DNA of 64,000 bases from Streptomyces actuosus (GCF_016921115.1 NZ_JAFFZS010000031.1:1-64000), one strand, 5' to 3'. Positions 35,207 through 44,509 are shown, counted from the stretch's first letter. The notes: generated from the letters alone by a model not told the origin. A program made the numbers and translations.

Positions 35207-35443
35207 GGGCGTGCGGTGTCGCGGGAGGGCGCGCGCCGGACGCCCGGTGCCGTCTCCGCCTCCCGCAGCCCTCCACACCCCGTGCTCCGGCACGGCGTCC
35301 CGGCCCGTGCCCTCCGTGCCGCCCGGTGGCCGCCTGCCCGCCGTCGCACCCGGTGCCGTCCGTACGTACCTCCAAGCCGCACGCGCGCGTGCCGGGTGAT
35401 GAGGCTATTCCCCCTGTTCCCGGCGGTGCGGCACGATGGGGGT

Positions 35444-35905
35444 ATGGCACCCACCTTTGATCATCCGGGCGAGCGGGCGGCGCAGGAGCCCATCAAGCTG
35501 ATCGCCATCCGGGACGGCGCGCTGTCCGTGGACGAGGTACTCCGGGCCGTCGGGGACGACGCTGCCGGGGGGACCGCGCTGTTCGTGGGCACCGTCCGCA
35601 ATCACGACGGGGGCGCCGACGTCGACGCGCTCGGGTACTCCTGCCATCCGTCCGCGGAGGCAGAGATGCGCCGGGTCGCCGAGAAGGTCGTCGCCGAGTA
35701 CCCGGTGCGGGCGCTGGCGGCGATCCACCGTGTGGGTGACCTCGCGGTCGGGGATCCGGCGGTCGTCGTGGCCGTGTCGTGCCCGCACCGCGGTGAGGCC
35801 TTCGAGGCCTGCCGCAAGCTGATCGACGACCTCAAGCACGAGGTGCCGATCTGGAAGCACCAGAAGTTCTCCGACGGGACCGAGGAGTGGGTCGGCGCCT
35901 GCTGA
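35444..35905 (+). CDS. moaE: Molybdopterin synthase catalytic subunit
   Basis: 153 aa. MoaE family: GALSVDEVLRAVGDDAAGG, FVGTVRNHDGG, LGYSCHPSAEAEMRRV, HRVGDLAVGDPAVVVAVS, and the C-terminal KHEVPIWKHQKFSDGTEEWVG, in which the catalytic Lys residues lie. It transfers sulphur from MoaD to precursor Z to make molybdopterin. No moaD or other moa gene is in the window. ATG 35444 is chosen: CACGAT lies 6 nt upstream in the leaderless layout, and the longer frame has no support. Confidence 0.92.
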   Translation: MAPTFDHPGERAAQEPIKLIAIRDGALSVDEVLRAVGDDAAGGTALFVGTVRNHDGGADVDALGYSCHPSAEAEMRRVAEKVVAEYPVRALAAIHRVGDLAVGDPAVVVAVSCPHRGEAFEACRKLIDDLKHEVPIWKHQKFSDGTEEWVGAC

Positions 35906-36024
35906 GGTTCCGACGCCCGGCCTTCCGGTTGCGTAACCCTCCCCCTCACGTGAGCGTTGTCACTGCGGATGGTTAATCTGCTGATCAGTCGTTTGCGGTT
36001 GCTCAGCTGGGTCGGGAGGTCGGG

Positions 36025-36189
36025 ATGGGGGCGCTCGTCTGGTTGCTGATTCCCCTGTGCGCTGCGGTCGGGGCCGGGATGTGGGGCAGCTGGGCCAACC
36101 GGACCCGCAAGGTCCGCGGCGACGGCCCGGAGCTCGACGGCTACGCCCGGTTCCGCGAGGCCATGGAGAAGCCCCACTCACACACGTGA
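36025..36189 (+). CDS. Small membrane protein (54 aa)
   Basis: It begins at ATG 36025, seven bases after a strong GGGAGG. The product has one hydrophobic segment at residues 2-20 (LVWLLIPLCAAVGAGMWG), then a basic/polar tail with a GYARFREAMEK segment. I assign no function. It precedes the PDZ-Lon protease gene by 59 bp in the same direction. Confidence 0.72.
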   Translation: MGALVWLLIPLCAAVGAGMWGSWANRTRKVRGDGPELDGYARFREAMEKPHSHT

Positions 36190-36236
36190 AACTGTGCCGG
36201 GTGCGGCCCTGACGGTGCGCTGACAGAAGCGTCCCG

Positions 36237-36242
36237 TACTGT
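36237..36242 (+). promoter_or_regulatory. -10 element for leaderless PDZ-Lon protease mRNA
   Basis: TACTGT, 6 nt before ATG 36249. Confidence 0.5.
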
Positions 36243-36248
36243 CGTGGC

Positions 36249-37346
36249 ATGCCACGCCGCACCGCGACGATGCTCGCCTCCACCCTGATGCTGATCGCAC
36301 TCCTGTGCGCGGGGGTGTTGATCAAAGTGCCGTACGCCGAGATGTCCCCGGGACCCACCGTGAACACCCTCGGAGAGCACGACGGCGAGCCGGTGCTGCA
36401 GATCTCCGGGCACAAGACCTACGCCGCCGACGGGCACCTGAACATGACCACGGTGCGCGTGACCAGCGCGGACTACCGGATGAACCTTGTCGAGGCGGTC
36501 TACGGCTGGCTGGCGCACGACACCAGGGTCGTCCCGCACGACACCCTCTACCCGAACGGGAAGACGGAGGAGCAGTCCACGCAGGAGAACGCCGAGGAGT
36601 TCAGCCAGTCCCAGGAGAGCGCCAAGGTCGCCGCCCTGAAGGAGCTGGACATCCCCGTGCAGTCCTGGGTGATCGTCTCGACAGTCGTGAAGGGGTCCCC
36701 GTCCGAGGGCAAGCTGCACGCCGGCGACGTGATCCGGAAGGTCGACGGTACGAAGGTCGAGCAGCCGTCCGACGTCGCCAAGCTGGTGACCCGACACGCG
36801 CCCGGCCAGGACGTCGTCTTCACCATCGTGCCCGCCGAGGAGCAGGCCGCCGCGGAGAAGGAGCACCGCACGGCGACCGCGACACGGGACGTCACGATCA
36901 CCACGACGACCTCCGACGACGGCGGCGCGAAGCGGGCCATCGTCGGGATCTCCGCGGGAACCGATCACACGTTCCCGTTCACCATCGACATCAAGCTCGC
37001 GGACGTCGGCGGGCCGAGCGCCGGCCTGATGTTCGCGCTCGGCATCTACGACAAGCTCACGCCGGGCAGCCTGACGGGCGGCACGTTCGTCGCCGGCACC
37101 GGGACCATCGACGACGACGGCAAGGTCGGGCCGATCGGCGGCGTCGAGATGAAGACGGTGGGGGCGCACGACAAGGGCGCCAAGTACTTCCTGACGCCCG
37201 CCGACAACTGCGCCGCCGCCGCCAAGGACAAGCCCGACGGGCTGACGCTGGTCCGGGTGAGCACCATCTCCGACGCGCTCGGTGCGCTGAAGGAGATCCG
37301 CGACGGGAACACCGCCGACCTGCCCCTCTGCACGGTCAAGGGCTGA
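36249..37346 (+). CDS. Membrane-anchored PDZ and Lon-type (S16) serine protease
   Basis: 365 aa. One N-terminal transmembrane helix (about 7-26), an extracytoplasmic region, a PDZ domain (about 140-200: WVIVSTVVKGSPSEGKLHAGDVIRKVDG) and a Lon proteolytic domain. The Ser-Lys dyad is visible: GGPSAGLMF holds the nucleophile and GGVEMKTVGA the lysine. There is no ATPase domain, so it acts on unfolded or flexible substrates outside the cytoplasm, as the YlbL family is thought to. The start is set by the -10 at 36237. It is orthologous in position to Rv3194c. A near-perfect hairpin follows the stop. Confidence 0.9.
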   Translation: MPRRTATMLASTLMLIALLCAGVLIKVPYAEMSPGPTVNTLGEHDGEPVLQISGHKTYAADGHLNMTTVRVTSADYRMNLVEAVYGWLAHDTRVVPHDTLYPNGKTEEQSTQENAEEFSQSQESAKVAALKELDIPVQSWVIVSTVVKGSPSEGKLHAGDVIRKVDGTKVEQPSDVAKLVTRHAPGQDVVFTIVPAEEQAAAEKEHRTATATRDVTITTTTSDDGGAKRAIVGISAGTDHTFPFTIDIKLADVGGPSAGLMFALGIYDKLTPGSLTGGTFVAGTGTIDDDGKVGPIGGVEMKTVGAHDKGAKYFLTPADNCAAAAKDKPDGLTLVRVSTISDALGALKEIRDGNTADLPLCTVKG

Positions 37347-37357
37347 CCGGCCCGGTA

Positions 37358-37388
37358 CCGCGCCACCGGATGCGACCCGGCGGCGCGG
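37358..37388. terminator. Terminator between PDZ-Lon and PPA1309 genes
   Basis: 12-bp stem with one mismatch (CCGCGCCACCGG at 37358-37369 with CCGGCGGCGCGG at 37377-37388), 7-nt loop, convergent genes. Confidence 0.6.
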
Positions 37389-37401
37389 CGGGTGCCGTCC
37401 C

Positions 37402-37944
37402 TCAGTCCTCGAACGTCGCCGCCAGGGCCTCCGCGAGGCCCGGCACCAGGTCGGGGCCGGTCAGGACCTCGGTCGGGGTGTCCTTCTCCCGCAGCCGCAG
37501 GGCCGACTCGCGGGCGCCGTCGCGCAGCACCGCGACCGTCATGCGGACCTCCTGCCGCTCGGGGTGCTGGGCCACCCACTGCGCCAGCTTCCGGTCGCTC
37601 AGGCCGTCGGGCACCTGTGCCTCGGCGGACGGCGGCAGCATCAGCCGCTCCACGGTGAGCGCGCAACCGGCCACCGCGTCGGGCCAGGCGATGGTGGCCA
37701 GGAACTCGTCGAGCGCCCTGTCCGTTCCAATCTCGTCCTGCTCGATCGGGGTGAGGCCGGCGGTCTCCTGCTCGTCCCCCAGGCCGAGCTGGGCGGCGAG
37801 CGAGGGTTCCTGAGCCCGCAGCTGCGCGGTGTCTACGAGGGCGAAGAGGCGAGCGGGCTGGTCCCAGCCGAGGCCGGAGGCGTACTCGTCGATCTCGAGC
37901 ACGGCCCGGGTGAGGGGGCTCGCTGCCATGGGAGTGTTGGACAT
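37402..37944 (-). CDS. PPA1309 family protein
   Basis: 180 aa. It matches the conserved actinobacterial PPA1309 family: LGWDQPARLFALVDTAQLRAQEP, then the end segment VLTGPDLVPGLAEALAATFED. No catalytic motif, signal or membrane segment. Start ATG 37944 is supported by CAGGAT on the minus strand 7 nt upstream (37952-37957). It diverges from the UPF0182 gene, as in many actinobacteria; function unknown. Confidence 0.85.
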   Translation of the reverse strand: MSNTPMAASPLTRAVLEIDEYASGLGWDQPARLFALVDTAQLRAQEPSLAAQLGLGDEQETAGLTPIEQDEIGTDRALDEFLATIAWPDAVAGCALTVERLMLPPSAEAQVPDGLSDRKLAQWVAQHPERQEVRMTVAVLRDGARESALRLREKDTPTEVLTGPDLVPGLAEALAATFED

Positions 37945-38096
37945 GGTCACAATCCTGCCTCGTTCCCGGCCGGAATCGGGAACCGAGTAAACGGTGAGTA
38001 AGTTGCATAGGTGTGGGCTCGCGATCACCGCGGCCCCAGGGGGGCCGGCGAACACGCAGGCCTGACGGATCGACAGCGAACTTCGAGGTGCGCACC

Positions 38097-41075
38097 TTGG
38101 CTTTCCAGATGCCGGACCGCGGCGGAGGCCCGACGGGGCCACGGATCAGAGTGGGCCGCCCGTCCCGGCGTGCCCGGACCCTGCTGATGACGCTGGGCGT
38201 CCTCGCCGTCCTCGGCATGGTGTTCACCATGTTCGCGGGCTTCTGGACGGACTGGCTCTGGTACCGGTCGGTGAACTACTCGTCCGTGTTCACCACCACG
38301 CTGTGGACCAAGATCGGGCTGTTCTCCGTCTTCGGCCTGCTGATGGCGCTCGCCGTCGGTTTCAACATCTGGCTGGCGCACCGGCTGCGGCCGCCGCTGA
38401 GCGCGATGTCGATGGAGCAGCAGAGCCTCGACCGCTACCGGATGGGGATCGCGCCGTACAAGAAGTGGCTCCTGCTGGGCATCACCGCCCTGGTGGGCCT
38501 GATCGCCGGCGCGTCCGCCTCCAGCCAGTGGCGGACCTGGCTGATGTGGGTCAACGGCGTGCCCTTCGGCAAGAAGGACCCGCAGTTCCACCTCGATGTC
38601 TCCTTCTACGCCTTCGACCTGCCCTGGTACCGCTTCCTGCTCGGCTTCGGCTTCGCCACGGCGATCCTGTCGCTGATCGCCGCCGCGCTCACCCACTACC
38701 TCTACGGCGGACTCAGGATCACCTCGCCGGGTGCCCGGGCCACCTCCGCGGCGACCGGCCACCTGTCGGTGCTGCTGGGCCTCTTCGTGGCACTGAAGGC
38801 GGTCGCCTACTGGCTCGACCGGTACGGCCTCGCGGTGAAGTCCAGTGACTTCAAGGCGACGGGGAACTGGACCGGCCTGCGCTACGTCGACGCCAACGCC
38901 TACCTGCCGGCAAAGACGATCCTGTTCTGCATCGCGGTCATCTGCGCGCTGCTGTTCTTCGCCACTCTGTGGCGGCGGACCTGGCAGCTGCCCGTGATCG
39001 GCTTCGGCCTCATGGTGCTCTCCGCGATCCTGATCGGCGGCCTCTACCCGGCGATCGTGCAGAAGTTCCAGGTCCAGCCGAACGAGCAGGCCAAGGAAGC
39101 GCCGTACGTCCAGAAGAACATCCAGGCGACGCGCGAGGCCTACGGCATCGACGACACGCAGGTCGGCGAGTACCCGGGCAGCAGCAGCACCAAGGACAAG
39201 ACGAAGCTGCGCGACCAGGTCGACTCCACGGCCAGCCTGCGCATCATCGATCCGAACGTCGTCTCGCCCACCTTCCAGCAGCTCCAGCAGATGCGGAAGT
39301 ACTACGCGTTCCCGAACAATCTGGACGTCGACCGCTACAGCAAGGACGGCAAGGACCAGGACACCGTCATCGGCCTGCGCGAGCTGAACCTCGCCGGCGT
39401 CGACAAGCAGAACTGGATCAACACCCACTTCCGCTACACCCACGGCTACGGGGTGGTCGCCGCCAAGGGCACCGAGGCCACCGAGGGCACCTCGCCGGGC
39501 CGCCCGGTCTTCACCGAGTCCAACCTGCCCTCCCAGGGCGACCTCGGCAGCTACGAGCAGCGGGTCTACTACGGGGAGAAGACCACGACGTACTCGATCG
39601 TCGGCGGCCCCCAGAAGGAGATCGACTACTCCGACAACGACGGCGAGAAGACCACCAGTTACCAGGGCGACAGCGGCGTCAACCTCGCCAACCCGTTCAA
39701 CCGGGCCGCCTACGCGGTGGCGTTCGGCGAGCCGCAGATCATGTACTCCGGTGCCATCGGCGACGGATCGCGGATCCTGTACAACCGCACGCCGAAGGAC
39801 CGCGTCGAGGCGGTCGCGCCGTGGCTGACGATCGACGGCGACGCCTACCCGGCGGTCGTGGGCAACCGGATCCAGTGGATCGTCGATGCCTACACGACCA
39901 CCAACGGCTATCCGTACGCCTCGCGCACGACCCTCGGGGACACGACCGCCGACTCGCTGACCGCGACCAACAACAGCCGCGCGGTGGTGGCCCAGCAGAA
40001 CCAGGTCAACTACATCCGCAACTCGGTGAAGGCGACCGTCGACGCGTACACCGGCGAGGTCAGGCTCTACCAGTGGGACACCCAGGACCCGGTGCTGAAG
40101 ACCTGGATGAAGGCCTTCCCCGGCACGGTGCACCCCAAGACCGACATCTCGGCCGACCTGATGTCCCACCTCCGGTACCCGCAGGACCTGTTCAAGGTGC
40201 AGCGCGAACTGCTCACCCGCTACCACGTCCAGGACGCCGACACCTTCCTCAGTGGCAGCGAGGTGTGGCAGGTGCCCGACGACCCGACCAACAAGTCGGG
40301 CAACGCGGTGCCGCCGTACTACCTGAGCATGAAGATGCCCGACCAGAAGGCGCAGGCGTTCTCGCTGACGACGACGTTCACGCCGAACGGCCGTGACAAC
40401 CTCAGCGCGTTCATGGCGGTGGACTCCGAGGCGGGCACCGCGGACTACGGGAAGATCAGAGTCCTGAAGGTGCCGACCAGTTCCACGGTCGACGGCCCCA
40501 AGCAGGTGCAGAGCCAGTTCAACTCCAACTCGCAGCAGAACATCGCCGAGTTCGTCCGGCTGATCAGAGGCGGCGACTCGGAGATCGAGTACGGCAACCT
40601 GCTGACCGTGCCGCTCGACGGGGGCCTGCTCTACGCCGAGCCGGTCTACGTACGCGGCGGCGGCCTCAAGTACCCGCTGCTGCGGAAGGTGCTGGTGACC
40701 TACGAGGGCACCACGGCCTTCGAGGACACGCTCGACCAGGCCCTCGACAAGGTCTTCGGCGCCACGGGTTCGACGGCCGAGCCCCCGCAGGAGAACGTCG
40801 ACCAGCCCCCGGCCGAGCAGCCCCCGACGTCGAGCAACCCCACCGTCCGGGAGGCCCTGGGCGACGCCCAGAAGGCCTTCGAGGCCGGCCAGGAGGCTCT
40901 GAAGAAGGGCGACTGGAAGGCGTACGGCGACGCCCAGAAGGACCTCCAGGATGCGCTGAAGCGGGCCGAGGACGCACAGGCCGCAGCGGAGAAGAGTGGC
41001 GGTGCGGACGCGACGGCCGGTGCTTCGGGCAGCAGTCCGGGAAGCAGCGCCAGTCCCACGCCCACGAGTAGTTGA
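38097..41075 (+). CDS. UPF0182 large membrane protein
   Basis: About 992 aa. Seven hydrophobic segments lie in the first 330 residues (for example TLLMTLGVLAVLGMVFTMF), followed by a large extracytoplasmic region of about 550 residues with the UPF0182 signatures LRIIDPNVVSPTFQQLQQMR and YTHGYGVVAAKG. The C-terminal 120 residues are a coiled-coil-like Ala/Lys/Glu region with QKAFEAGQEALKKGDW and an Ala/Ser/Gly tail. Its function is unknown. TTG 38097 is preferred because GAGGTG lies 6 nt upstream, while ATG 38109 has none; both give nearly the same protein. Rv3193c is the positional counterpart. The first tRNA gene follows directly. Confidence 0.88.
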   Translation: MAFQMPDRGGGPTGPRIRVGRPSRRARTLLMTLGVLAVLGMVFTMFAGFWTDWLWYRSVNYSSVFTTTLWTKIGLFSVFGLLMALAVGFNIWLAHRLRPPLSAMSMEQQSLDRYRMGIAPYKKWLLLGITALVGLIAGASASSQWRTWLMWVNGVPFGKKDPQFHLDVSFYAFDLPWYRFLLGFGFATAILSLIAAALTHYLYGGLRITSPGARATSAATGHLSVLLGLFVALKAVAYWLDRYGLAVKSSDFKATGNWTGLRYVDANAYLPAKTILFCIAVICALLFFATLWRRTWQLPVIGFGLMVLSAILIGGLYPAIVQKFQVQPNEQAKEAPYVQKNIQATREAYGIDDTQVGEYPGSSSTKDKTKLRDQVDSTASLRIIDPNVVSPTFQQLQQMRKYYAFPNNLDVDRYSKDGKDQDTVIGLRELNLAGVDKQNWINTHFRYTHGYGVVAAKGTEATEGTSPGRPVFTESNLPSQGDLGSYEQRVYYGEKTTTYSIVGGPQKEIDYSDNDGEKTTSYQGDSGVNLANPFNRAAYAVAFGEPQIMYSGAIGDGSRILYNRTPKDRVEAVAPWLTIDGDAYPAVVGNRIQWIVDAYTTTNGYPYASRTTLGDTTADSLTATNNSRAVVAQQNQVNYIRNSVKATVDAYTGEVRLYQWDTQDPVLKTWMKAFPGTVHPKTDISADLMSHLRYPQDLFKVQRELLTRYHVQDADTFLSGSEVWQVPDDPTNKSGNAVPPYYLSMKMPDQKAQAFSLTTTFTPNGRDNLSAFMAVDSEAGTADYGKIRVLKVPTSSTVDGPKQVQSQFNSNSQQNIAEFVRLIRGGDSEIEYGNLLTVPLDGGLLYAEPVYVRGGGLKYPLLRKVLVTYEGTTAFEDTLDQALDKVFGATGSTAEPPQENVDQPPAEQPPTSSNPTVREALGDAQKAFEAGQEALKKGDWKAYGDAQKDLQDALKRAEDAQAAAEKSGGADATAGASGSSPGSSASPTPTSS

Positions 41076-41103
41076 CCATGCTCCTCCCGCGCCGTGGTAC
41101 GGT
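41072..41103 (+). promoter_or_regulatory. Candidate promoter of first initiator tRNA
   Basis: TTGACC (41072-41077) and TACGGT (41098-41103), with a longer than usual 20-nt spacer. The -35 overlaps the end of the UPF0182 gene. Confidence 0.4.
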
Positions 41104-41116
41104 TGCCACACAACGG

Positions 41117-41190
41117 CGCGGGGTGGAGCAGCTCGGTAGCTCGCTGGGCTCATAACCCAGAGGTCGCAGGTTCAAATCCTGTCCCCGCTA
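41117..41190 (+). tRNA. Initiator tRNA-Met (CAT), copy 1
   Basis: 74 nt without an encoded CCA. Anticodon CAT at 41151-41153. Initiator features: unpaired first acceptor position (C1 against T72), three G-C pairs next to the anticodon loop (GGG/CCC), and a T-loop GTTCAAATC. Identical to the copy at 43412. Confidence 0.97.
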
Positions 41191-41198
41191 CTGAATGC

Positions 41199-41233
41199 CG
41201 AAGGCCCGGATCCACACAGGATCCGGGCCTTCG
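41199..41233 (+). terminator. Terminator after initiator tRNA copy 1
   Basis: Perfect 15-bp stem CGAAGGCCCGGATCC (41199-41213) with complement 41219-41233 and 5-nt loop. Confidence 0.85.
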
Positions 41234-41396
41234 TGGTGTGCGAACGCATGTGCCGACCGGGGTGACGGCCGTGCCGCGAGGGGGAGTTGGCCGATCTGTG
41301 TTTGACTTGTCTCTCTGTGGGCATGTCGACAAAACGCTGAAGTGACCTAACGGGCTGCGGTATACCGGGTGTACCCAGGTTGCAGGTGGTGCGACG

Positions 41397-43247
41397 ATGG
41401 ACGTTATGGGGGACAAGGCAACTCTGTTCGAGACAGGGCGATTTGTGCAGCCTTCCGGTCGTGAGGCGGACCGGGAGGACTCCCTCGACGAGTCCGCACA
41501 GGCGACCGACGACCCCGAGCAGGTTGCGGAGCAGGCCGCGGAGGAGCTGCGCCAGCGGCTCGCCGCCGAGGCCGGTGACGTCGAGGCGATGAGCATTCTC
41601 GGGGCGATGCTGCTGCGTCGCGGTGACCTCGACGGAGCGGAGCCGCATCTGCGGGCCGCCACGTCGGCCGGTGACCGGGCCGCGGCCAACAATCTGGGGG
41701 TCCTGCTCCATCAGCGCGGGTACGCGGACGAGGCCGCCGGATGGTGGCGGATCGCGGCGGTGGCCGGTTCGGTGGCCGCCGCCCACGCGCTGGGCCGGCA
41801 CCACCGCGAGCGCGGCGACGAGCCCGCCGCCGAGTACTGGCTGCGGCAGTCCGCCGAGCAGGGTCACGCCCTGGGTGCCTACGCGCTCGCCGATCTGCTG
41901 GAGCATCGCGGCGACGCCGCTGCCGGGCAGTGGATGCGGGCCGCGGCCGAGCGGGGCCACCGCGAGGCGGCGTACCGGCTGGCCCGGGCACTCGACCGGC
42001 GCGCCGCGCAGGCGGCCGGCGCCGACAACGGTGTCGGGCCCGCCGAGGAGGCGGAGCAGTGGTACCGGCAGGCCGCCGCGCGCGGACACCGCCGGGCCGC
42101 GCTCCACCTCGGGACGCTCCTGGAGAAGCGGGGTGAGCTGAAGGAGGCCGGGCGCTGGTACCTGACCTCGGCCAAGGACGGTGAGCCGCGCGCCGCCTGC
42201 GCGCTCGGCTTCCTGCTGCGTGACGCCGGGGACGGCGACGGCGCCGCCGTGTGGTGGCTGCGGGCCGCCCAGGACGGCGACGGCAACGCCGCGAACGCCC
42301 TCGGGGCGCTGCACGCCGAGCGGGGCGAGACACAGACCGCGGAGCGCTGGTACCGGGCGGCGATGGACGCCGGGGACGTGAACGGCGCCTACAACCTCGG
42401 GCTCCTGTGCGCCGAGCAGGGGCGAACGGCCCAGGCCGAGCAGTGGTACCGGCGGGCGGCCTACAGCGGGCACCGGGAAGCCGCGAACGCGCTGGCCATC
42501 CTGCTGCTCCGGGGCAGGGACGCCACCGGGGCCGAGCCGTGGTTCTCCAAGGCGGCGGAGGCGGGCAGTGTCGACGCCGCCTTCAACCTGGGGATCCTGC
42601 ACGCGGGTCGCGGCGAGGACGTCGTCGCTCTGCGCTGGTACGAGCGGGCGGCGGCCGCCGGGCACACCGAGGCGGCCCTCCAGGTCGGCATGGCGCGGCT
42701 CCGCGAGGGCGAGGAGCAGGAGGCCGAGCGGCATCTGAGGTGTGCGGCCGGAGGCGGCAGCGCCGAGGCCGCTTACCGGCTCGCCGCCGTCCTGGACGCC
42801 CGACGCCCGCCGGCGTCCACGCACGAGCTCGGCGAGGCCCAGCACGAGAAGACCGAGTGCGAGGAGTGGTACGAGCGGGCGGCCACCCAGGGGCATCGGC
42901 GTGCGCAGGTGCGCGTCGGAATGCTGGCCGCCGCCCGAGGCGACGTGGTGGAGGCCGCCCGGTGGTACCGCGCCGCGGCCGAGGCCGGGTCGCGGAACGG
43001 CGCGTTCAACCTGGGGCTCCTGCTCGCCCGGGAGGGCAGCGAGCCGGAGGCCGCCCTGTGGTGGACACGGGCGGCCGACGCCGGTCACGGGCGGGCGGCG
43101 TTGCGGCTGGCCCTCGTCTACGCGCGTCGTGGCGAGCTGGCCGAGGGACAGCGGTGGGCGGACCGCGCGGTGTCGCTCGGGCCGGAGGGGGTGGCGCAGC
43201 GTGCGGCGCGGTTGCGGGACGCCCTGGGGGAGGAACTGTCCGCCTGA
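41397..43247 (+). CDS. Sel1/TPR-repeat protein
   Basis: 616 aa built from about 15 Sel1-like repeats of 36 residues with the core W(Y/W)xxAAxxGHxxA and ALGxLxxxRG. The first 60 residues are acidic and non-repetitive. No signal peptide or membrane segment, so probably a cytoplasmic protein-binding scaffold. An alternative start ATG at 41406 has GACGAT 7 nt upstream in the leaderless layout; the first ATG is kept as the longer option. It lies between two identical initiator tRNA genes. Binding partners unknown. Confidence 0.85.
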   Translation: MDVMGDKATLFETGRFVQPSGREADREDSLDESAQATDDPEQVAEQAAEELRQRLAAEAGDVEAMSILGAMLLRRGDLDGAEPHLRAATSAGDRAAANNLGVLLHQRGYADEAAGWWRIAAVAGSVAAAHALGRHHRERGDEPAAEYWLRQSAEQGHALGAYALADLLEHRGDAAAGQWMRAAAERGHREAAYRLARALDRRAAQAAGADNGVGPAEEAEQWYRQAAARGHRRAALHLGTLLEKRGELKEAGRWYLTSAKDGEPRAACALGFLLRDAGDGDGAAVWWLRAAQDGDGNAANALGALHAERGETQTAERWYRAAMDAGDVNGAYNLGLLCAEQGRTAQAEQWYRRAAYSGHREAANALAILLLRGRDATGAEPWFSKAAEAGSVDAAFNLGILHAGRGEDVVALRWYERAAAAGHTEAALQVGMARLREGEEQEAERHLRCAAGGGSAEAAYRLAAVLDARRPPASTHELGEAQHEKTECEEWYERAATQGHRRAQVRVGMLAAARGDVVEAARWYRAAAEAGSRNGAFNLGLLLAREGSEPEAALWWTRAADAGHGRAALRLALVYARRGELAEGQRWADRAVSLGPEGVAQRAARLRDALGEELSA

Positions 43248-43369
43248 CCCGCGCCCCGGGACCCGCGCCACGGGAGCCGGGGGCTGAGACGTCCTGCGCT
43301 CCGAGGCGGGAGTGATCGGTGCGGCCAGGGCCTGTTCAGGAGGTCTCCCGGCCCCGTCCGCCCATCGAT

Positions 43370-43399
43370 TTGCCTCTGGCCGCCCCGCTCACGTAATGT
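43370..43399 (+). promoter_or_regulatory. Promoter of second initiator tRNA
   Basis: TTGCCT (43370-43375), 18-nt spacer, TAATGT (43394-43399). The tRNA begins 12 nt after the -10. Confidence 0.6.
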
Positions 43400-43411
43400 T
43401 GCATTCACCGA

Positions 43412-43485
43412 CGCGGGGTGGAGCAGCTCGGTAGCTCGCTGGGCTCATAACCCAGAGGTCGCAGGTTCAAATCCTGTCCCCGCTA
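43412..43485 (+). tRNA. Initiator tRNA-Met (CAT), copy 2
   Basis: 74 nt, identical in sequence to the tRNA at 41117-41190, anticodon CAT at 43446-43448, no encoded CCA. Confidence 0.97.
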
Positions 43486-43492
43486 CTGAAGG

Positions 43493-43537
43493 CCGAGGGC
43501 CGGAAACCGAAAGGTTTCCGGCCCTCGGTTTCTTTGT
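43493..43537 (+). terminator. Terminator after initiator tRNA copy 2
   Basis: Perfect 16-bp stem (CCGAGGGCCGGAAACC, 43493-43508, with complement 43513-43528), GAAA loop and T-rich tail TTTCTTTGT. Confidence 0.9.
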
Positions 43538-43668
43538 GCCCCGAGGGCCGGAAGCGCTCTGGTGTCCGATGGTGCCCGCGTCTCGTCCGGGGCGCCCGTG
43601 GAGGTCCCGTCGGGCATGGCCAAGCCCCGGATCGCCTTCGGGCGCCGGGCCGGGTCGGAAGGTGCCGG

Positions 43669-44085
43669 CTACGCTGCCGCGCAGTTCGGGCAGACGCCGC
43701 GGTACGTCACCTCGACGTCGGAGACCGTGAAGCCGAACCGCTCGGAGGCGGGCAGGTCGGCGAGCGGGTCGCCCGTCGGGTGGACGTCGCGGATCGCGCC
43801 GCATCGAGCGCAGACGAGGTGGTGGTGCGGCCGGTGTGCGTTGGGGTCGTACCGCTTGGCGCGCTTGTCGGTGGCGACTTCGAGCACCTCGCCGAGGGAG
43901 ACCAGCTCGCCCAGCGTGTTGTAGACGGTCGCCCGCGAGATCTCGGGGAGCTTGGTGACAGCCCTGGAGTGCACCTCGTCGGCCGTCAGGTGGACGTGTT
44001 CGCCGTCGAGGACCTCGGCCACCACACGCCGCTGCGCGGTCATCCGCCATCCGCGTCCACGCAGCCGTTCGAGAAGGTCACTCAT
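43669..44085 (-). CDS. Fur-family metal/peroxide-responsive repressor
   Basis: 138 aa. Winged helix RMTAQRRVVAEVLDGEHVHLTADEVHSRA with the usual ISRATVYNTLGELVSLGEV recognition region; metal-binding HHHLVCARCG and a C-terminal CPNC form the CxxC pairs of the structural zinc. Sub-type (Fur, PerR, Zur or Nur) cannot be fixed by eye; S. coelicolor has several. The ATG at 44085 follows GGAGACCAT-like spacing with weak GGAG upstream of the neighbouring codons. Its own control region contains a TTGGA-N5-TCCAA inverted repeat. Confidence 0.88.
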   Translation of the reverse strand: MSDLLERLRGRGWRMTAQRRVVAEVLDGEHVHLTADEVHSRAVTKLPEISRATVYNTLGELVSLGEVLEVATDKRAKRYDPNAHRPHHHLVCARCGAIRDVHPTGDPLADLPASERFGFTVSDVEVTYRGVCPNCAAA

Positions 44086-44184
44086 GGAGACCAGACTAAC
44101 AGCAAGTGGACCAGGTTCTGAATGGATGTGACTTTCGACGTTGCATGGATTTCGACCCAACCTGAAGTAAGACATGAAATCAAC

Positions 44185-44199
44185 TTGGACTGAATCCAA
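44185..44199. promoter_or_regulatory. Candidate Fur-family operator
   Basis: TTGGACTGAATCCAA, a 5-5-5 inverted repeat about 100 bp before the Fur-family gene, in an AT-richer stretch than its surroundings. Confidence 0.4.
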
Positions 44200-44480
44200 T
44201 GCGGGGGTGGAGGTGGCTTCGGTGGAGGAGCGGGACCACCTTTCGGTGAACCGCCCGCAGGCGGTCGACGCCCGCACCCACTCCCGCGACGGGCCCTCCT
44301 GCGGCGGGTGGCACGGCGGCGCGAGGGACCTGGCGGTGCGGTCTCCCGGGTCTCCCGCGAGGACATCGCCGAGCGGGCGAATCGGCGATCTCCCCCGGGT
44401 GGACGGCGACTTCGGCAAGCGGCCGGAGGTCGCTGTTCGGGTGCCGCGAGGATGGGACGGCTCCGCGGGAACGCCGCCAT

Positions 44481-44509
44481 GGACATCGGTGGGCGCGGAC
44501 ATCGGTGGG
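44481..44509. repeat. 13-bp direct repeat
   Basis: GGACATCGGTGGG at 44481-44493 and again at 44497-44509, separated by CGC (period 16). Confidence 0.6.
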
